DNA of 64,000 nucleotides from an uncultured Armatimonadota bacterium (GTDB lineage: Bacteria > Armatimonadota > Fimbriimonadia > Fimbriimonadales > Fimbriimonadaceae): contig CAIYLG010000029.1 of the NCBI GenBank assembly GCA_903927025.1, positions 1-64,000 of the forward strand. The letters are read 5' to 3'. Under the pieces are notes generated by a model. That model ran no database searches. It was not told the origin of the DNA and saw only the letters and a program-made list of their open reading frames with translations. The stretch's first letter is position 1. The number at the start of each line of letters is the position of its first letter. The translations under genes were made by a program, and so were the position numbers. Below, piece after piece: positions 34,569 to 44,900 of the stretch.

Positions 34569-35135
34569 ATGAAATTCAAAACCGCAGCCGCAATCGCCGT
34601 CGCCGCCATCTCGTTCAGTGCCCTGGCAATGCCCAGGCAGGATGCCATGGATCACAACCCCATGGTCGGTGGCGCCGCCATGATGAAGTCGATAGATATC
34701 GTTGACAACGCTGTCAACTCACCCGATCACACCACTCTCGTCGCCGCTGTCAAGGCCGCTGGACTTGTCGACGCCCTCAAAGGAAAGGGACCTTTCACGG
34801 TCTTTGCTCCAACCAATGGCGCATTTAAGCTGCTTCCGGATGGCACAGTTGACACTCTCCTAAAGCCTGAGAGCAAGGAGACTCTGACAAAGGTTCTCAC
34901 GTATCACGTCGTCCCCGGTGTTCTGGATTCCAAGGCGCTTAAGGCCGGCATCCGAAAGGGCAATGGAACGTTTATGGTCAAGGCGCTAAGCGGCGATACC
35001 CTTACGTTCATGATGAACGGACCGATGAACATCGTCGTGAAAGATGCGAAAGGCGGCGTTGCCAGCATCTCCACGTACGATGTCTATCAGTCGAACGGAG
35101 TCATTCAGGTCATCGACAAGGTTCTGATGCCCTAA
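34569..35135 (+). CDS. Secreted fasciclin (FAS1) domain protein
   Basis: From ATG 34569 (GGAGAG ten bases upstream) the protein has 188 residues with a clear signal peptide ending near SALAMP. A single FAS1 domain fills the rest. It has the H1 block LVAAVKAAGLVDALKGKGPFTVFAPTNGAF in two parts, LTYHVVPGVLDSKAL, and the end block VYQSNGVIQVIDKVLMP. FAS1 domains mediate adhesion to cells or matrix. Many bacteria make one as a single secreted domain. Its stop overlaps the convergent ceramidase-like gene by four bases. Confidence 0.92.
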   Translation: MKFKTAAAIAVAAISFSALAMPRQDAMDHNPMVGGAAMMKSIDIVDNAVNSPDHTTLVAAVKAAGLVDALKGKGPFTVFAPTNGAFKLLPDGTVDTLLKPESKETLTKVLTYHVVPGVLDSKALKAGIRKGNGTFMVKALSGDTLTFMMNGPMNIVVKDAKGGVASISTYDVYQSNGVIQVIDKVLMP

Positions 35136-36520
35136 GCTTTGGGTTGAGCTTTCGGTTTTGAGAGCCGCTCAAGCTGAGTGAGGCTGCCGTGGATAAGAAA
35201 CTCCAAGGCTCCCTTCGCAAACGGTGTCTGCTGGACGGCAGGCACCGATTTGTCGTACAGCTCCCGTGGTGGAAGGTACCCATACCAGCCATTGGCGACG
35301 TTCATCACGCAAACGGCTCGATCAATGAAGTGAAGGCGCAGGTGTCGCTGGAGCAGTGTGTACGGTTCGCCAGGCGTACCTAGGAATAGAATATCTCCCG
35401 CTGACCACAGGTACATGGGCAACCGCACGGAAGCGTCTGGGCCAACCGTCAGTCTCGTATCCCGTTCGTTGCGAAGCAGCTCATGCTGTCGCCGATCTTC
35501 AGTAGCCAGCATCTGGAATTCAAGCTGCTCAGCTGAAGGCATCTCGCGGAGCGGAATTTCTACCGTGTAAATCGTGGCATCCGTCCCAGTGGGCACATCA
35601 TCCGGCACGCTCTCCCATATGCCGATCGGCGCTGCAGATTCGACCATGCTGGTGTAGGAGGATTTTTGGCCAACCGGCACCATTGATTCCAAAGCGGAGA
35701 GCACGGCGTAGCCAAGCTCCCGCCCGTTGCTGTCCGCAATTTCCGGGTCGTTGGCGTATTGGTCGCGCGGGGCCATTTCGCCGCCAGCTCCCTGTAGGAA
35801 CATACAGGTGCCGCCGACGTGGTTCTCGACAACTTCTCGCATGGCTCCCACGTAATCGGGCGAAATCCACCGGCTCTGCCACCCAAGGGACGTCGGGTGA
35901 CAGGCGTAGTTGACGATGGTGCCAATCATCTCTCCGTCATCAGAAACGGCCTTGCCCACAAGGAGAACTGGGTCTGCTGGAGCTCGCTCCTCATATCCAT
36001 TCACGTAGGTCCCGAGCTCGGGGTCGAATTGATCTCGACATTTTGCGAGCCGGCACCTTCCGTAGGTCCACGCGAGCACGCCCTGTTTGGCGGATCGGTT
36101 AGATTCGCGGGCGAGGTCAACTAGCGTATCTCGAAGAAGCTGGAGGTAAGGACGAACAAGATTTCCACCCGGTTTGTCTGTATCTTCAAGCGAGATACTG
36201 GGGCCTGCGTGAGTGTGAGAGAGGGCGATGATGACTCGGGCAGGGTCAATGTTCAGCTGCTCAATAAGGTGTCCGCGCACGTACCATTCGTCTTCCTTTC
36301 GACGCCACCAGCCAAGGTCCAGAGCGACAAGGATAAGCGGCTCTTCCGTGCGGTCGCTGCGGAGTGTCAGGACTGTTGCAGTTAAGGGACGGTGAACCTC
36401 GTCCGCGATATCGTGTTCGGACGCGGCCCAAGTGCGGGCGTAAATGCCCAATGGCGGCGTGATCTCTGCTCTAGCGATTCCTATGAATCCGTGAAACGAC
36501 GGTTGGCGAACGTCAGGCAA
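35132..36520 (-). CDS. Neutral/alkaline ceramidase-like (N-terminal domain) protein
   Basis: The 462-residue protein resembles the N-terminal catalytic domain of neutral ceramidases. It opens with IGIARAEITPPLGIYARTW and continues LILVALDLGW, RVIIALSHTHAGPSIS with the expected His pair, and VNYACHPTSLGW with another zinc-type His. MFLQGAGGEMAPRDQY also fits. It is shorter than true ceramidases and lacks their C-terminal Ig-like domain and a signal peptide. Many such short proteins sit in sugar-metabolism loci and are uncharacterised, so a zinc amidase/hydrolase of unknown substrate is the safest call. Confidence 0.78.
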   Translation of the reverse strand: MPDVRQPSFHGFIGIARAEITPPLGIYARTWAASEHDIADEVHRPLTATVLTLRSDRTEEPLILVALDLGWWRRKEDEWYVRGHLIEQLNIDPARVIIALSHTHAGPSISLEDTDKPGGNLVRPYLQLLRDTLVDLARESNRSAKQGVLAWTYGRCRLAKCRDQFDPELGTYVNGYEERAPADPVLLVGKAVSDDGEMIGTIVNYACHPTSLGWQSRWISPDYVGAMREVVENHVGGTCMFLQGAGGEMAPRDQYANDPEIADSNGRELGYAVLSALESMVPVGQKSSYTSMVESAAPIGIWESVPDDVPTGTDATIYTVEIPLREMPSAEQLEFQMLATEDRRQHELLRNERDTRLTVGPDASVRLPMYLWSAGDILFLGTPGEPYTLLQRHLRLHFIDRAVCVMNVANGWYGYLPPRELYDKSVPAVQQTPFAKGALEFLIHGSLTQLERLSKPKAQPKA

Positions 36521-36670
36521 CTATGCCCCTCCCAGATAGATGGCCTCAGCCACTACTCAAACTTAGCATGATCGCTCCCCAGCGACAAAGCAAAAAGCAA
36601 ATAAGGGAAACAGCATCTGAGAAACATCTGCTGAAATCCAACCTGCACTATATCGGATTGTTGTCCGACG

Positions 36671-37849
36671 CTACCAGTCCCCAGGGCTGCCATCGGAGTA
36701 GAAACTTCTTTGCGGGAGCTCCTGCTCGAAAGGATGCTTGGCTACTTCCTTCTCGTTGATCTCAATTCCAAGTCCGGGGCGGCTGTTAGGTCGCACGATT
36801 CGTCCCTTGGGCTCCACCTCAAATCCTTCCGAAACCACATCTTTTCGCCACGGGACGTCTCGGTGAACGGCTTCACAAATGATGTAGGAAGGTGTTGCGA
36901 AGCCAAATTCGATGGATGCGGCGGTGCTCACTGGGCCCTGTGGATTGTGTGGCGCCATTGCGACGCGGTAAGCCTCTGCGAGCGCCGCGATGCGACGAGC
37001 CTCGCTGAGGCCACCGCAGTGGGTGATGTCTGGCTGGATGACGCTGCATGCTCGTTTCTCCAGCAAGTCGCGGAATGCATGGATGCCAACCAGTCGCTCG
37101 CCGGTTGCAATGGGCGTCTTAACCGCACGTTGAATAGCCGCAATATCGTCGGCGGCTTCTGGCCAGCAGGGTTCTTCAAACCAGTAAAGGCCATAAGGGT
37201 CGAGCGCCTGGGCAAACAGGTGTCCCATCCGCGGGGACGGCCGCGCATGACAGTCCACCATAATGTCGATTTCATCACCGACTGCATCCCGCATCGCGCT
37301 CACACATGCTTCTGCGTACTTCACTGGCTTAAGACCCTCCAGTGGCATGGTTTCCGGCACTGCCATCGTCTTGAAAGCGGTGAATCCGTCCTCGACGGTC
37401 TTGATTGCCAAATCAGCAAACCGATTTGCGTCGCCAGGAGTGGTCTCGTAAAAGTCCTCCATTTTGCCCCCACCGAGGTGGCTGTACAGTCGGATAGTGT
37501 CTCTCACCGGACCGCCCCAAAGCTTATGGCATGGCACCCCGTGCACTTTTCCAACGATGTCCCAGAGCGCAATATCGATTCCGCTGATTGCCGTGCCCCG
37601 AACGATGCCGTTGCCGTGCCAGAAGTGTTGGCGGTACATCACCTGCCACAGATACTCAACTCGCGTAGGATCTTCGCCGATCAGCAGCTGTTCCAAATCC
37701 TGAATGGCTCCAATGACTCCCCGAGTGTGCCATTCAAGGGTGGCCTCTCCCCACCCGTATAGGCCTGGCTGGTCCGTAAGGACCTTCACGAATATCCAGT
37801 TGCGCATTCGAGCGTTGCAGACCAGGGTTTCAATCTTGGTGATCTTCAA
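36671..37849 (-). CDS. Enolase-superfamily dehydratase, DgoD (D-galactonate dehydratase)-like
   Basis: I start at TTG 37849: AGAGGA lies six bases upstream and the resulting [10 protein letters not shown] matches the DgoD N-terminus. ATG 37867 would add six residues. The protein (392 residues) has the mandelate-racemase subgroup layout: VDCHARPSP with the Asp and His, [17 protein letters not shown] and QPDITHCGG, then the catalytic His in MAPHNPQGP. The tail [13 protein letters not shown] is also DgoD-like. Such enzymes dehydrate sugar acids to 2-keto-3-deoxy acids. Galactonate is only the best guess; fuconate or other acids are possible given the fucose genes nearby. Confidence 0.85.
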   Translation of the reverse strand: MKITKIETLVCNARMRNWIFVKVLTDQPGLYGWGEATLEWHTRGVIGAIQDLEQLLIGEDPTRVEYLWQVMYRQHFWHGNGIVRGTAISGIDIALWDIVGKVHGVPCHKLWGGPVRDTIRLYSHLGGGKMEDFYETTPGDANRFADLAIKTVEDGFTAFKTMAVPETMPLEGLKPVKYAEACVSAMRDAVGDEIDIMVDCHARPSPRMGHLFAQALDPYGLYWFEEPCWPEAADDIAAIQRAVKTPIATGERLVGIHAFRDLLEKRACSVIQPDITHCGGLSEARRIAALAEAYRVAMAPHNPQGPVSTAASIEFGFATPSYIICEAVHRDVPWRKDVVSEGFEVEPKGRIVRPNSRPGLGIEINEKEVAKHPFEQELPQRSFYSDGSPGDW

Positions 37850-38046
37850 AATGCTTCCTCTCCGCATTCGGGCGCGATCAAATCTGATCGATTGAGCATA
37901 GACAAACCGGGCTTGGTTGCATCAGCCCATCTCGCACACTCCGTGATATTGGCGACAGTGCCACCGCTATCGACGACAGCGCCTGCGGCTATCAGAGAAA
38001 GCATTCCCTACTATAGAACACGGACTCAGCGGCTAAGCGAGAGCCA

Positions 38047-38937
38047 TCACACCGTTAAGGAGCAGCCCGCAAAGTCCTGGTCGACCTGGATCGTACTGTG
38101 CGCAATCGAAAACTCATGGATGAGTTCATGGCCGAGGTCTGCGACAAAGCCTTCCTCACATCCCTGAGGCATCACGAGATGTGCGGTTAGGGCCGTCTCC
38201 GTGGTGCTCATCGCCCATATATGCAGGTCCGATACACCTTTTACTCCGGGCCTGGATTCCAGATAAGTCCGTACCGCGATTGGGTCGACGCCTTGCGGAA
38301 CCGCATCGATGGCCAAGTCGAAGGACCTCCTGAGGAGGTTCCAGCTTCCCATCGTAATCAGGCCGACAATCACAAGGCTCGAAACTGGATCGATCCAAAG
38401 CGCACCCGTCTTCTTGATAATAAAGCCGGCAACGACGACTCCAAAGGCGACAATCGCATCGGCGAGCATGTGCATGTACGCGCCTTCGATGTTCAGATCA
38501 TCCTTTCGGCCCCGCACAAACATTAGGGCAGTTCCGCCGTTGATCAGGATGCCCACGGCTGCAACAGCCATCACTACATTGCCCTCAACCGGAACTGGAT
38601 GGGACAGCCTTTGCACTGCTTCCCAAGCGATAGCACCCACTGCGACGAGGAGGAGCGTGGAGTTTCCGAGGGCGGCAAGGATAGAAGATCGCCGGTACCC
38701 GTATGTCCGCCTCAGGGTCGGTGGTCGTGTCGCTAGATAGGCCGCTGCCCATCCCATGAGAAGGCCCAATACGTCGCCGACGTTGTGGCCGGCATCGGCA
38801 AGCAATGAGAGCGATTTCGTCATCGCTCCGTAGAAAATTTCCACGATGACGAAGGTCGCATTAAGGGTGATTCCAACCGCAAACGCGGCATTGTAACTTG
38901 CTGGCTTATGATGTTCGCAGTTGGAGTGGTCGTGCAT
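38047..38937 (-). CDS. Cation diffusion facilitator (zinc exporter, CzcD/ZitB type)
   Basis: The 296-residue protein has a His-rich start (MHDHSNCEHHK) and six membrane segments. The two metal-binding HxxxD motifs are present: LLADAGHNVGD in segment 2 and HMLAD in segment 5. A cytoplasmic C-terminal domain (from about 205) follows, with SRPGVKGVSDLHIWAMST. These proteins export Zn2+, Co2+ or similar ions in exchange for protons. It is six bases downstream of the DUF4337 gene, so the two are an operon. Confidence 0.93.
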   Translation of the reverse strand: MHDHSNCEHHKPASYNAAFAVGITLNATFVIVEIFYGAMTKSLSLLADAGHNVGDVLGLLMGWAAAYLATRPPTLRRTYGYRRSSILAALGNSTLLLVAVGAIAWEAVQRLSHPVPVEGNVVMAVAAVGILINGGTALMFVRGRKDDLNIEGAYMHMLADAIVAFGVVVAGFIIKKTGALWIDPVSSLVIVGLITMGSWNLLRRSFDLAIDAVPQGVDPIAVRTYLESRPGVKGVSDLHIWAMSTTETALTAHLVMPQGCEEGFVADLGHELIHEFSIAHSTIQVDQDFAGCSLTV

Positions 38938-38943
38938 AGCCTG

Positions 38944-39612
38944 TTAGAAACCTGAGTTGATTAGCCCCATCACGCAAAGGACCAAGCCGGCTGCGCCGAC
39001 CAAGATGCTCATGAGCCATACCGGCTTAAGCTTGGTGAGGGCTGAAATAGCGCCAAGTGCAATCGCCACCTGAATAAACGCCACAGATTGGGCAAACATT
39101 TCATGCGCCTTTTTAAGGTGTTCGGCCTCCTTTTCAAACTCTTTGGCCTCGGTTGAGAGCTTCTTGGACTTCTCCTCCTCCGTGGCAATCTGCTTTTCGT
39201 AATCGGCGACTCGATCTTCAGCCGACTTGGGTCTGAATTTGGGTTTCTCGCCACCCTTGGACTTCTCCTTAGAATTTGTCTTCGGCGCGGCTTCGGGATG
39301 GGGTGCGAAGGCCACCGCTCCATCTAGGATCGCATTCGTCTGAAGGGTATACAGGTGGGTCTTTTGGCGGGCTGACTGGTACTCATTCCACTTGTCCGAT
39401 GCTTTGAGCTGCGAGATCATTGCCTCATTGATCAATCCACCCGACCTTAAGGCACCCACAGCTGCAAACACGGCTAGGATCGCCGTAGTCAATCCGATAT
39501 AGCGAGTCCAGTGAGTGAGCTTTTCCTCAGCAACACGCTCGCTACGTTCCTTGTGGAGTTCGTCGATTGCGTCCTGAAGCTCGGTTGTTTCGACTTCAAT
39601 TTCTTCTGGCAC
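38944..39612 (-). CDS. DUF4337 membrane protein
   Basis: The 222-residue protein has an acidic N-terminus with heptad-like helix, a membrane segment near 37-57, a Lys/Glu-rich middle (about 110-165, coiled-coil-like) and two C-terminal segments near 178-195 and 200-220. The segment LINEAMISQLKASDKWNEYQ with the later YQSARQKTHLY is characteristic of DUF4337. Function unknown. It precedes the CDF exporter by six bases and is probably co-transcribed. Confidence 0.82.
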   Translation of the reverse strand: MPEEIEVETTELQDAIDELHKERSERVAEEKLTHWTRYIGLTTAILAVFAAVGALRSGGLINEAMISQLKASDKWNEYQSARQKTHLYTLQTNAILDGAVAFAPHPEAAPKTNSKEKSKGGEKPKFRPKSAEDRVADYEKQIATEEEKSKKLSTEAKEFEKEAEHLKKAHEMFAQSVAFIQVAIALGAISALTKLKPVWLMSILVGAAGLVLCVMGLINSGF

Positions 39613-39653
39613 GGACGCTATTTTAGGCGGTTAACGCTCTGGTTCTTCTGAAT

Positions 39654-39869
39654 CTACTGAAGATTGGTCTCTAAAGCGCACCTGCAGCCTTCCTCTGAAG
39701 GCAGTGCCGTATCCACACGTCGCCTTGCTTCGAGGGCAATTTCCTGGGTGGTTAGGTCCGGCTTGCCTACGGATGAAATGGCATCCTTCTTGGCTGAGAT
39801 TGTTGCCCTGATGCCCGCTCGACGGACCTTGCGGGTTGGGTCAGGCGGCAGTTCAAAGGAGCGATCCAT
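39654..39869 (-). CDS. Possible small protein upstream of DUF4337
   Basis: A 71-residue frame has a charged, helix-like composition (SISAKKDAISS-type and LTTQEIALEARRRVD segments) and lies 42 bases upstream of the DUF4337 start. The opposite strand has an equally long frame (39664-39876) with less protein-like composition. There is no visible ribosome site and no family I recognise. It may be non-coding. Confidence 0.28.
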   Translation of the reverse strand: MDRSFELPPDPTRKVRRAGIRATISAKKDAISSVGKPDLTTQEIALEARRRVDTALPSEEGCRCALETNLQ

Positions 39870-40053
39870 GTCTTAGTCTGCATGGCGGTGCGGAATCAGG
39901 CAAGTCCCAATATTGGGTTAGGTCTTTTTAAGGAAGTTGATGAGTTCTCGGAACCTCTGGGATTGTCGCAATGCCTAGAGTTTTCTCACGCTATAAATAC
40001 TTAACGCTTCTAAAGGAAGTGAAACCGACGTTTCGATTCACACTAACCAAAAC
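39870..40053. other. Intergenic region before the RND operon
   Basis: With the doubtful small frame at 39654-39869 this is the only stretch above 300 bases without a firm gene. It is AT-richer than its surroundings near 39975-40050 and contains TATAAA in the sequence GCTATAAATACTTAA, a possible -10 for the efflux operon, with a long leader to ATG 40054. No RNA gene or operator was recognised. Confidence 0.4.
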
Positions 40054-41931
40054 ATGAAGAGAGCACTCTTGATCGGCATTCCGTTTATTCTCCTGCTTGT
40101 GCTGGTGGGTTGGCGCTATATGCAAAAGGCCGACAGCGGCGCGAAGCTGCAGCAGCGCTCCTCCAGCATGAAGAGCGGTGCCGTCAATGTCGTGTTGGGC
40201 GTGGCTGGTCCAAAAGATGTTGACTCCACGTTTGAGGCTGTGGGCATGGTTGCTTCCCCTTACGCTGTCGAGCTCTCTCCAAAGTTGACCGGAAAGATTG
40301 TTTATCTCCCCGATTTCATTCGTGAGGGATACGAAGTCAAGGCTGGACAGCTACTCTGCCAGTTAGACACAACTGAGACGATGGGGCAGGTGCTGCAGGC
40401 AAAAGCCCAACTTGCTCAGGCGAAGTCGAACCTGGTCAGTGCCAAGTACATCCAACATCCAACCGACACCAATATTGAGTCCCAGATCGCCCAGGCCATT
40501 GCGACGGTACGGAGCAATCAGGCGGACTACGATCAGGTCAACGAGAACTACGCAGCCCAGGTCCATCAGGCCCACTCTCTGGTCGTCGATGCCCAAGCAA
40601 AAGTAGCGGCTGCCAAGGCGGCTTCTTACAACGCGGAGGCCAGCCTCGGCAGCGCAAACGCCAACCTCGTTGACTCGAAGGCTAAGCTCAATCGAGAAAA
40701 CACGCTTTACAAGCAGGGATACGTTGCTGCGCAGGACGTAGACGACGCCATCGCCGCCGAAAAGGTGGCGGAAGCCAACGTCAAGGTCGCCGATGGATCC
40801 GTTCGTGCCGCCAAATCCGCAGAAGAATCAGCACAGGCTCAGCTTCGATCGGCTGAGGACAACGAAAGCATCGTCAAAAAGACGGGCCAGACAAACATTA
40901 GAGCAGCTCTTGAAAAGGTCAAGCAGGCTTCGGCAGCGCTCAAATATTCGCAATCTACAACTTCCCAAAAGCCTGCCTATGTAGCCCAGTTGGCGGCTGA
41001 CCAGGCTGCGGTTGACGCGGCTGAAGGCAACCTTAACCAAGCCCTGGCTCGATTGGCCGACTGCGACCTGAAGTCCACGATTGACGGCACCATCAGTAAG
41101 CGAAATGCTGATGTGGGGACGGTAGTGAACTCGGGAAATTCGATCGTAGAGATCCAATATCTCAAATGGCTCTACGTCGACTCAGCAGTGCCCATTGAGT
41201 ATGCAGGCAAGATTTCAAAAGGCACTCGAGTGCAAATGTCGCTTGATGTGCTCGGTGGAACTCCGGTCGCCGGCGTTGTCACCGATCTGAGCAATGTTGC
41301 TGACCCTCAGAATCGCCAATTTACCGCGAAGATACGGATCGAAAATGCCGACGGCAGGCTGCGACCCGGAATGTACGCCCGTGTCAAGTTCCTTATCAGC
41401 ACAAAGTCATATCCAGTTGTTGTGCCTCGAGAAGCCGTGCATACCGGCAACGATGGAACCTCTACAGTAACAACCGTTGACGCAGGCAATGTTGCCCATG
41501 TGGTCCCCGTGACGATCGGCGAGCAGGACACCAACAATATCGTGGTGACCAGCGGCGTCGAGGCTGGAGACAAAGTGGTTGTCCTTAGCTACACAACTGT
41601 TCGTGACAAGCAAAAGGTCACGGCGGGTGGTAAAGGCAAAGGAAAGAAGGGAGGCAAAGACGGTGCATCGGTCGACCCGAATGCTCCTTTGCCGGATGGC
41701 ACCCCCGTAGGTGGTGGCGATGCCCCTGCAACTCACCAAAAGGGGCCTGGAAAGCACAAAGGGATCCCAGCAGCAGAGCAAACCCCGCCTGCAAGCACTA
41801 CAGGGTCGCCCGACGGCACTCCTGTGGGAGCCGGACCCGCGCCGACTGACTCGGCATCGCCCAGCGCCGGCACTCACCGGCATAAGAAGGGAGTTGGATC
41901 AGAGTCGGCAGCAACCGGAGCCGGAAAGTAA
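40054..41931 (+). CDS. RND efflux membrane-fusion (periplasmic adaptor) protein
   Basis: The 625-residue protein has an N-terminal membrane anchor (about 4-24). A lipoyl-half segment follows (VELSPKLTGKIVYLPDFIREGYEVKAGQ in two parts). A very long Ala/Gln-rich coiled coil spans about 105-330, then the second lipoyl half (STIDGTISKRNADVGTVVNSG region), a beta-barrel and a membrane-proximal domain to about 520. The last 100 residues are low-complexity: Lys/Gly-rich, with two copies of DGTPVG and His/Lys patches. Adaptors of this family bridge the RND pump and TolC channel; a tail like this is not usual. First gene of the efflux operon. Confidence 0.9.
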   Translation: MKRALLIGIPFILLLVLVGWRYMQKADSGAKLQQRSSSMKSGAVNVVLGVAGPKDVDSTFEAVGMVASPYAVELSPKLTGKIVYLPDFIREGYEVKAGQLLCQLDTTETMGQVLQAKAQLAQAKSNLVSAKYIQHPTDTNIESQIAQAIATVRSNQADYDQVNENYAAQVHQAHSLVVDAQAKVAAAKAASYNAEASLGSANANLVDSKAKLNRENTLYKQGYVAAQDVDDAIAAEKVAEANVKVADGSVRAAKSAEESAQAQLRSAEDNESIVKKTGQTNIRAALEKVKQASAALKYSQSTTSQKPAYVAQLAADQAAVDAAEGNLNQALARLADCDLKSTIDGTISKRNADVGTVVNSGNSIVEIQYLKWLYVDSAVPIEYAGKISKGTRVQMSLDVLGGTPVAGVVTDLSNVADPQNRQFTAKIRIENADGRLRPGMYARVKFLISTKSYPVVVPREAVHTGNDGTSTVTTVDAGNVAHVVPVTIGEQDTNNIVVTSGVEAGDKVVVLSYTTVRDKQKVTAGGKGKGKKGGKDGASVDPNAPLPDGTPVGGGDAPATHQKGPGKHKGIPAAEQTPPASTTGSPDGTPVGAGPAPTDSASPSAGTHRHKKGVGSESAATGAGK

Positions 41932-41934
41932 CTC

Positions 41935-44900
41935 ATGAGCCTCGCAAAGTTCTCGGTTGAAAGACCGGTCGCGGTCTCAATGCGTATTGCTGCTCTGGTT
42001 GTGCTCGGCGCAATCTGTTTCACGAAGCTGCCCATCGACCTGCTTCCAAAGATCTCCATCCCAACCGTTGGCGTCAACACGTCCTACACCAACGTGGCTC
42101 CCGCAGATATGGAGAGCATTGTCACGCGCCCGATTGAGGAAGCAGTCTCTTCGGCACCGAACATTTATTCGATCTCCTCAAGCACCACGCTCGGCAACTC
42201 CAACGTTCGTATTCAATTTCAGTGGGGAGTCGACATTGGCCAAGCAGCCGTCGATACACTTCAGTTAGTCGAAAAGGCCAGGGCTGGATTTCCCCTCGAT
42301 CCAAACCTGCAGACACCGATCGTCTCCAAGTTCGACCCATCCCAGCTCCCGATCATGATTTTCGGCGTGACCGGAATGGACGACATGGTCAAGTTGCGCG
42401 ACCTGATGAACAACCAGGTCACTCCGCTGTTCGAATCGGCAAATGGAGTTGCCTCGTGCGTGGCGTCGGGTGGGCTTCCTCGCGCAATTGTTGTCGACGT
42501 TGACCCGATCAAACTCCAGACCTACGGCATCTCGCTATCCCAGGTGGAGAGCCGAATTGTACAAGAGAATATCGATCTTCCCGCCGGCGTCGCCAAGCTC
42601 GGCAAGACGGAGTTCACGGTCAGGGCATTGGGTTACTTCAACTCACCCCTTCAGGCCGCAAACATCCCGCTCGGGTTCTTCAACGGCCAGGTCATTCGCC
42701 TAAGAGACGTGGCCAGTGTTACGGACAGCCACCAGGAACAGCGCATTTACACGCGTCTGAACGGCAAACCTGCGGTCGGAATGCTTATCATCGAGCAAAG
42801 TGGTGCGAACACCATCGACACCGCAAAGGCGGTTCAAGACAAGCTCAAACTCGTCAAAAAGCTTTACCCTCAGCTTAAGTTTGATTTGGCATACGAGCAG
42901 GCGGGATTCATTGCCGCTTCGATCGACGATCTTAGAAACACAGCGCTAATCGGCGGTGGACTCGCAGTCCTCATCCTCATGATGTTTCTGCGCAACTTCC
43001 GCGCAACTATGGTGGTGGGACTGTCCATCCCCATTTCGATCATCTCAACGTTTTCTCTGCTTTACTTCGGCGGATTTACGCTGAATACCATCTCACTAAG
43101 CGGCCTTGCCTTGTCTTCCGGACTCATCGTCGACGATGCTGTCGTTGTTCTTGAAAACATCTTTAGGCATATCGAGCGTGATAAACGCCGGGCGGTAGAG
43201 GCCGCCGTCTCCGGATCGGAGGAGATCACGGGTGCGGTCGTCGCATCAACCTTGACGGTTATGGTTGTGTTCTTCCCGCTTCTTTTGGTCAAGGGGCAGT
43301 CGGGCCAGATGTTCAGCCAGTTTGCGCTGGTGGTCATCTTCTCCATCGCCGTTTCGCTGCTAGACGCCACGACTGTTGTTCCGATGCTGGCATCGAGACT
43401 CATCCGAGAGGAGGAAGTTCTTGAAGAAGCTCACCCAGAGCTGCGAGACCTGCACGGCAAGAAGCTCGGTCCTTTGACTCGAATTTTCGACTGGACGGGG
43501 GCGAAGTTCAACGACCTTGATGCTTCGTACCACCGAGGTCTGCAGTGGGCGTTGAGGCACCGCTATTTTGTTCTGGGTTCGGCCATCGCCATCACGGCCG
43601 TCAGCCTCTTGCTGGTGCCGTTGGTCGGCAGCGAAATGTTGCCGCAGACTGACAGCGGAAACTTCACCGTCAACATGAAGTATCCGGTTGGCACCGCGCT
43701 CAGTGTTACCAACGCAGGAATGAAGTCGATCGAGGCGTATCTGGCCAAAGAGCCGGATGTGGACGTAGTCTTCGCCGCGGCAGGAACCACCCTCAGCCTT
43801 CGTGGCACGACAACGGCACAAATTGGCTATCAAGGCTCATGTACTGTTCAGCTCAAGGCGAACCGAAAGAACAGCACACAGGATTTGATCACAAAGTATC
43901 AGAAGGCACTTGCGCCACTGGTTCCGGGAGCCCGACTTGTTGTGACTCCTTACGACCTCGTCACCCAGATTCTTACCGGCGGTGCGACCAACGAGGAGAT
44001 TGACCTCTTTGGTCAGAACATCGACGAAGTGCAGGTGCAGGCCAAGAAGGCCATTCAAGAGCTCAGAGGAGTACCGGGTCTTGAATCAGTCGACCAGACC
44101 GCTCAGGAGTCCACCCCAGAACTTAGATGGAACATTGACCGTGATAAAGCCGCCGCACTAGGCGTGAACTTCTCGGACGTTGCGAATGCCCTCAACACGG
44201 CGACCAGCGGCACGATCTGTACCTACTATCAGGAAAACGGCTTCCAGTACCCGATTTACGTGCAGATGCCCGAGAAAAGCCGAAAGTCCATCGACCAGTT
44301 GTCGCGGATGCCGATTACTCCTTCGATGTCTCCGCAGGTTTCAGACGGAACTTCTTCAGGTGGTTCTGGCGGATCCAGTTCGGCACGTGTGGTGCCGACT
44401 GTGGCCGGATTTGTCTCCTCAGGTGGCGGGGGCGGAGGCAGTTCGGGAGCGGCATCAAAGCAGGTCCTGCTCGGTCAAGTTGCTACACCTGCGACTCAGC
44501 TGGGACCCAACGAGATTGACCGGCTAGATCGACAGCGATACATTGCCATCACTGGGCGTGTTCAGGGGCGATCAGAAAGCGCTGTTCAGGAAGACATCTC
44601 CAAGGTGATGAACCAACTCCAGGCATCCTTCCCACAAGGGCAGGGAATGTATTGGGACTATGGAGTCAATCAGCGACGAAAGGCTGACGAGTTTTCGGGA
44701 CTCGGATTGTCCGTAATCCTTGCGATTGCGCTCATCTACATGTTGCTTGCCTCGCAGTTTGAATCTTTTGTCTTCCCGCTGGTTGTGCTCTGCTCGGTTC
44801 CACTGTGCGCTTCTGGAGTCGTCCTGGCGCTGTTCCTATCGAACCGGGCCTTTGGTCTAACCGCATTCATCGGCTTGCTGATGCTCATTGGCATCGTCGT

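Noticed and set aside
36710-37762. 350-residue open frame on the plus strand
   Set aside because: It is entirely antisense to the DgoD-like gene, whose catalytic motifs are intact; the frame has no domain and unnatural composition.
39664-39876. Plus-strand 70-residue frame
   Set aside because: Ser/Arg-rich shadow composition and no ribosome site; the minus-strand frame is slightly better but also doubtful.
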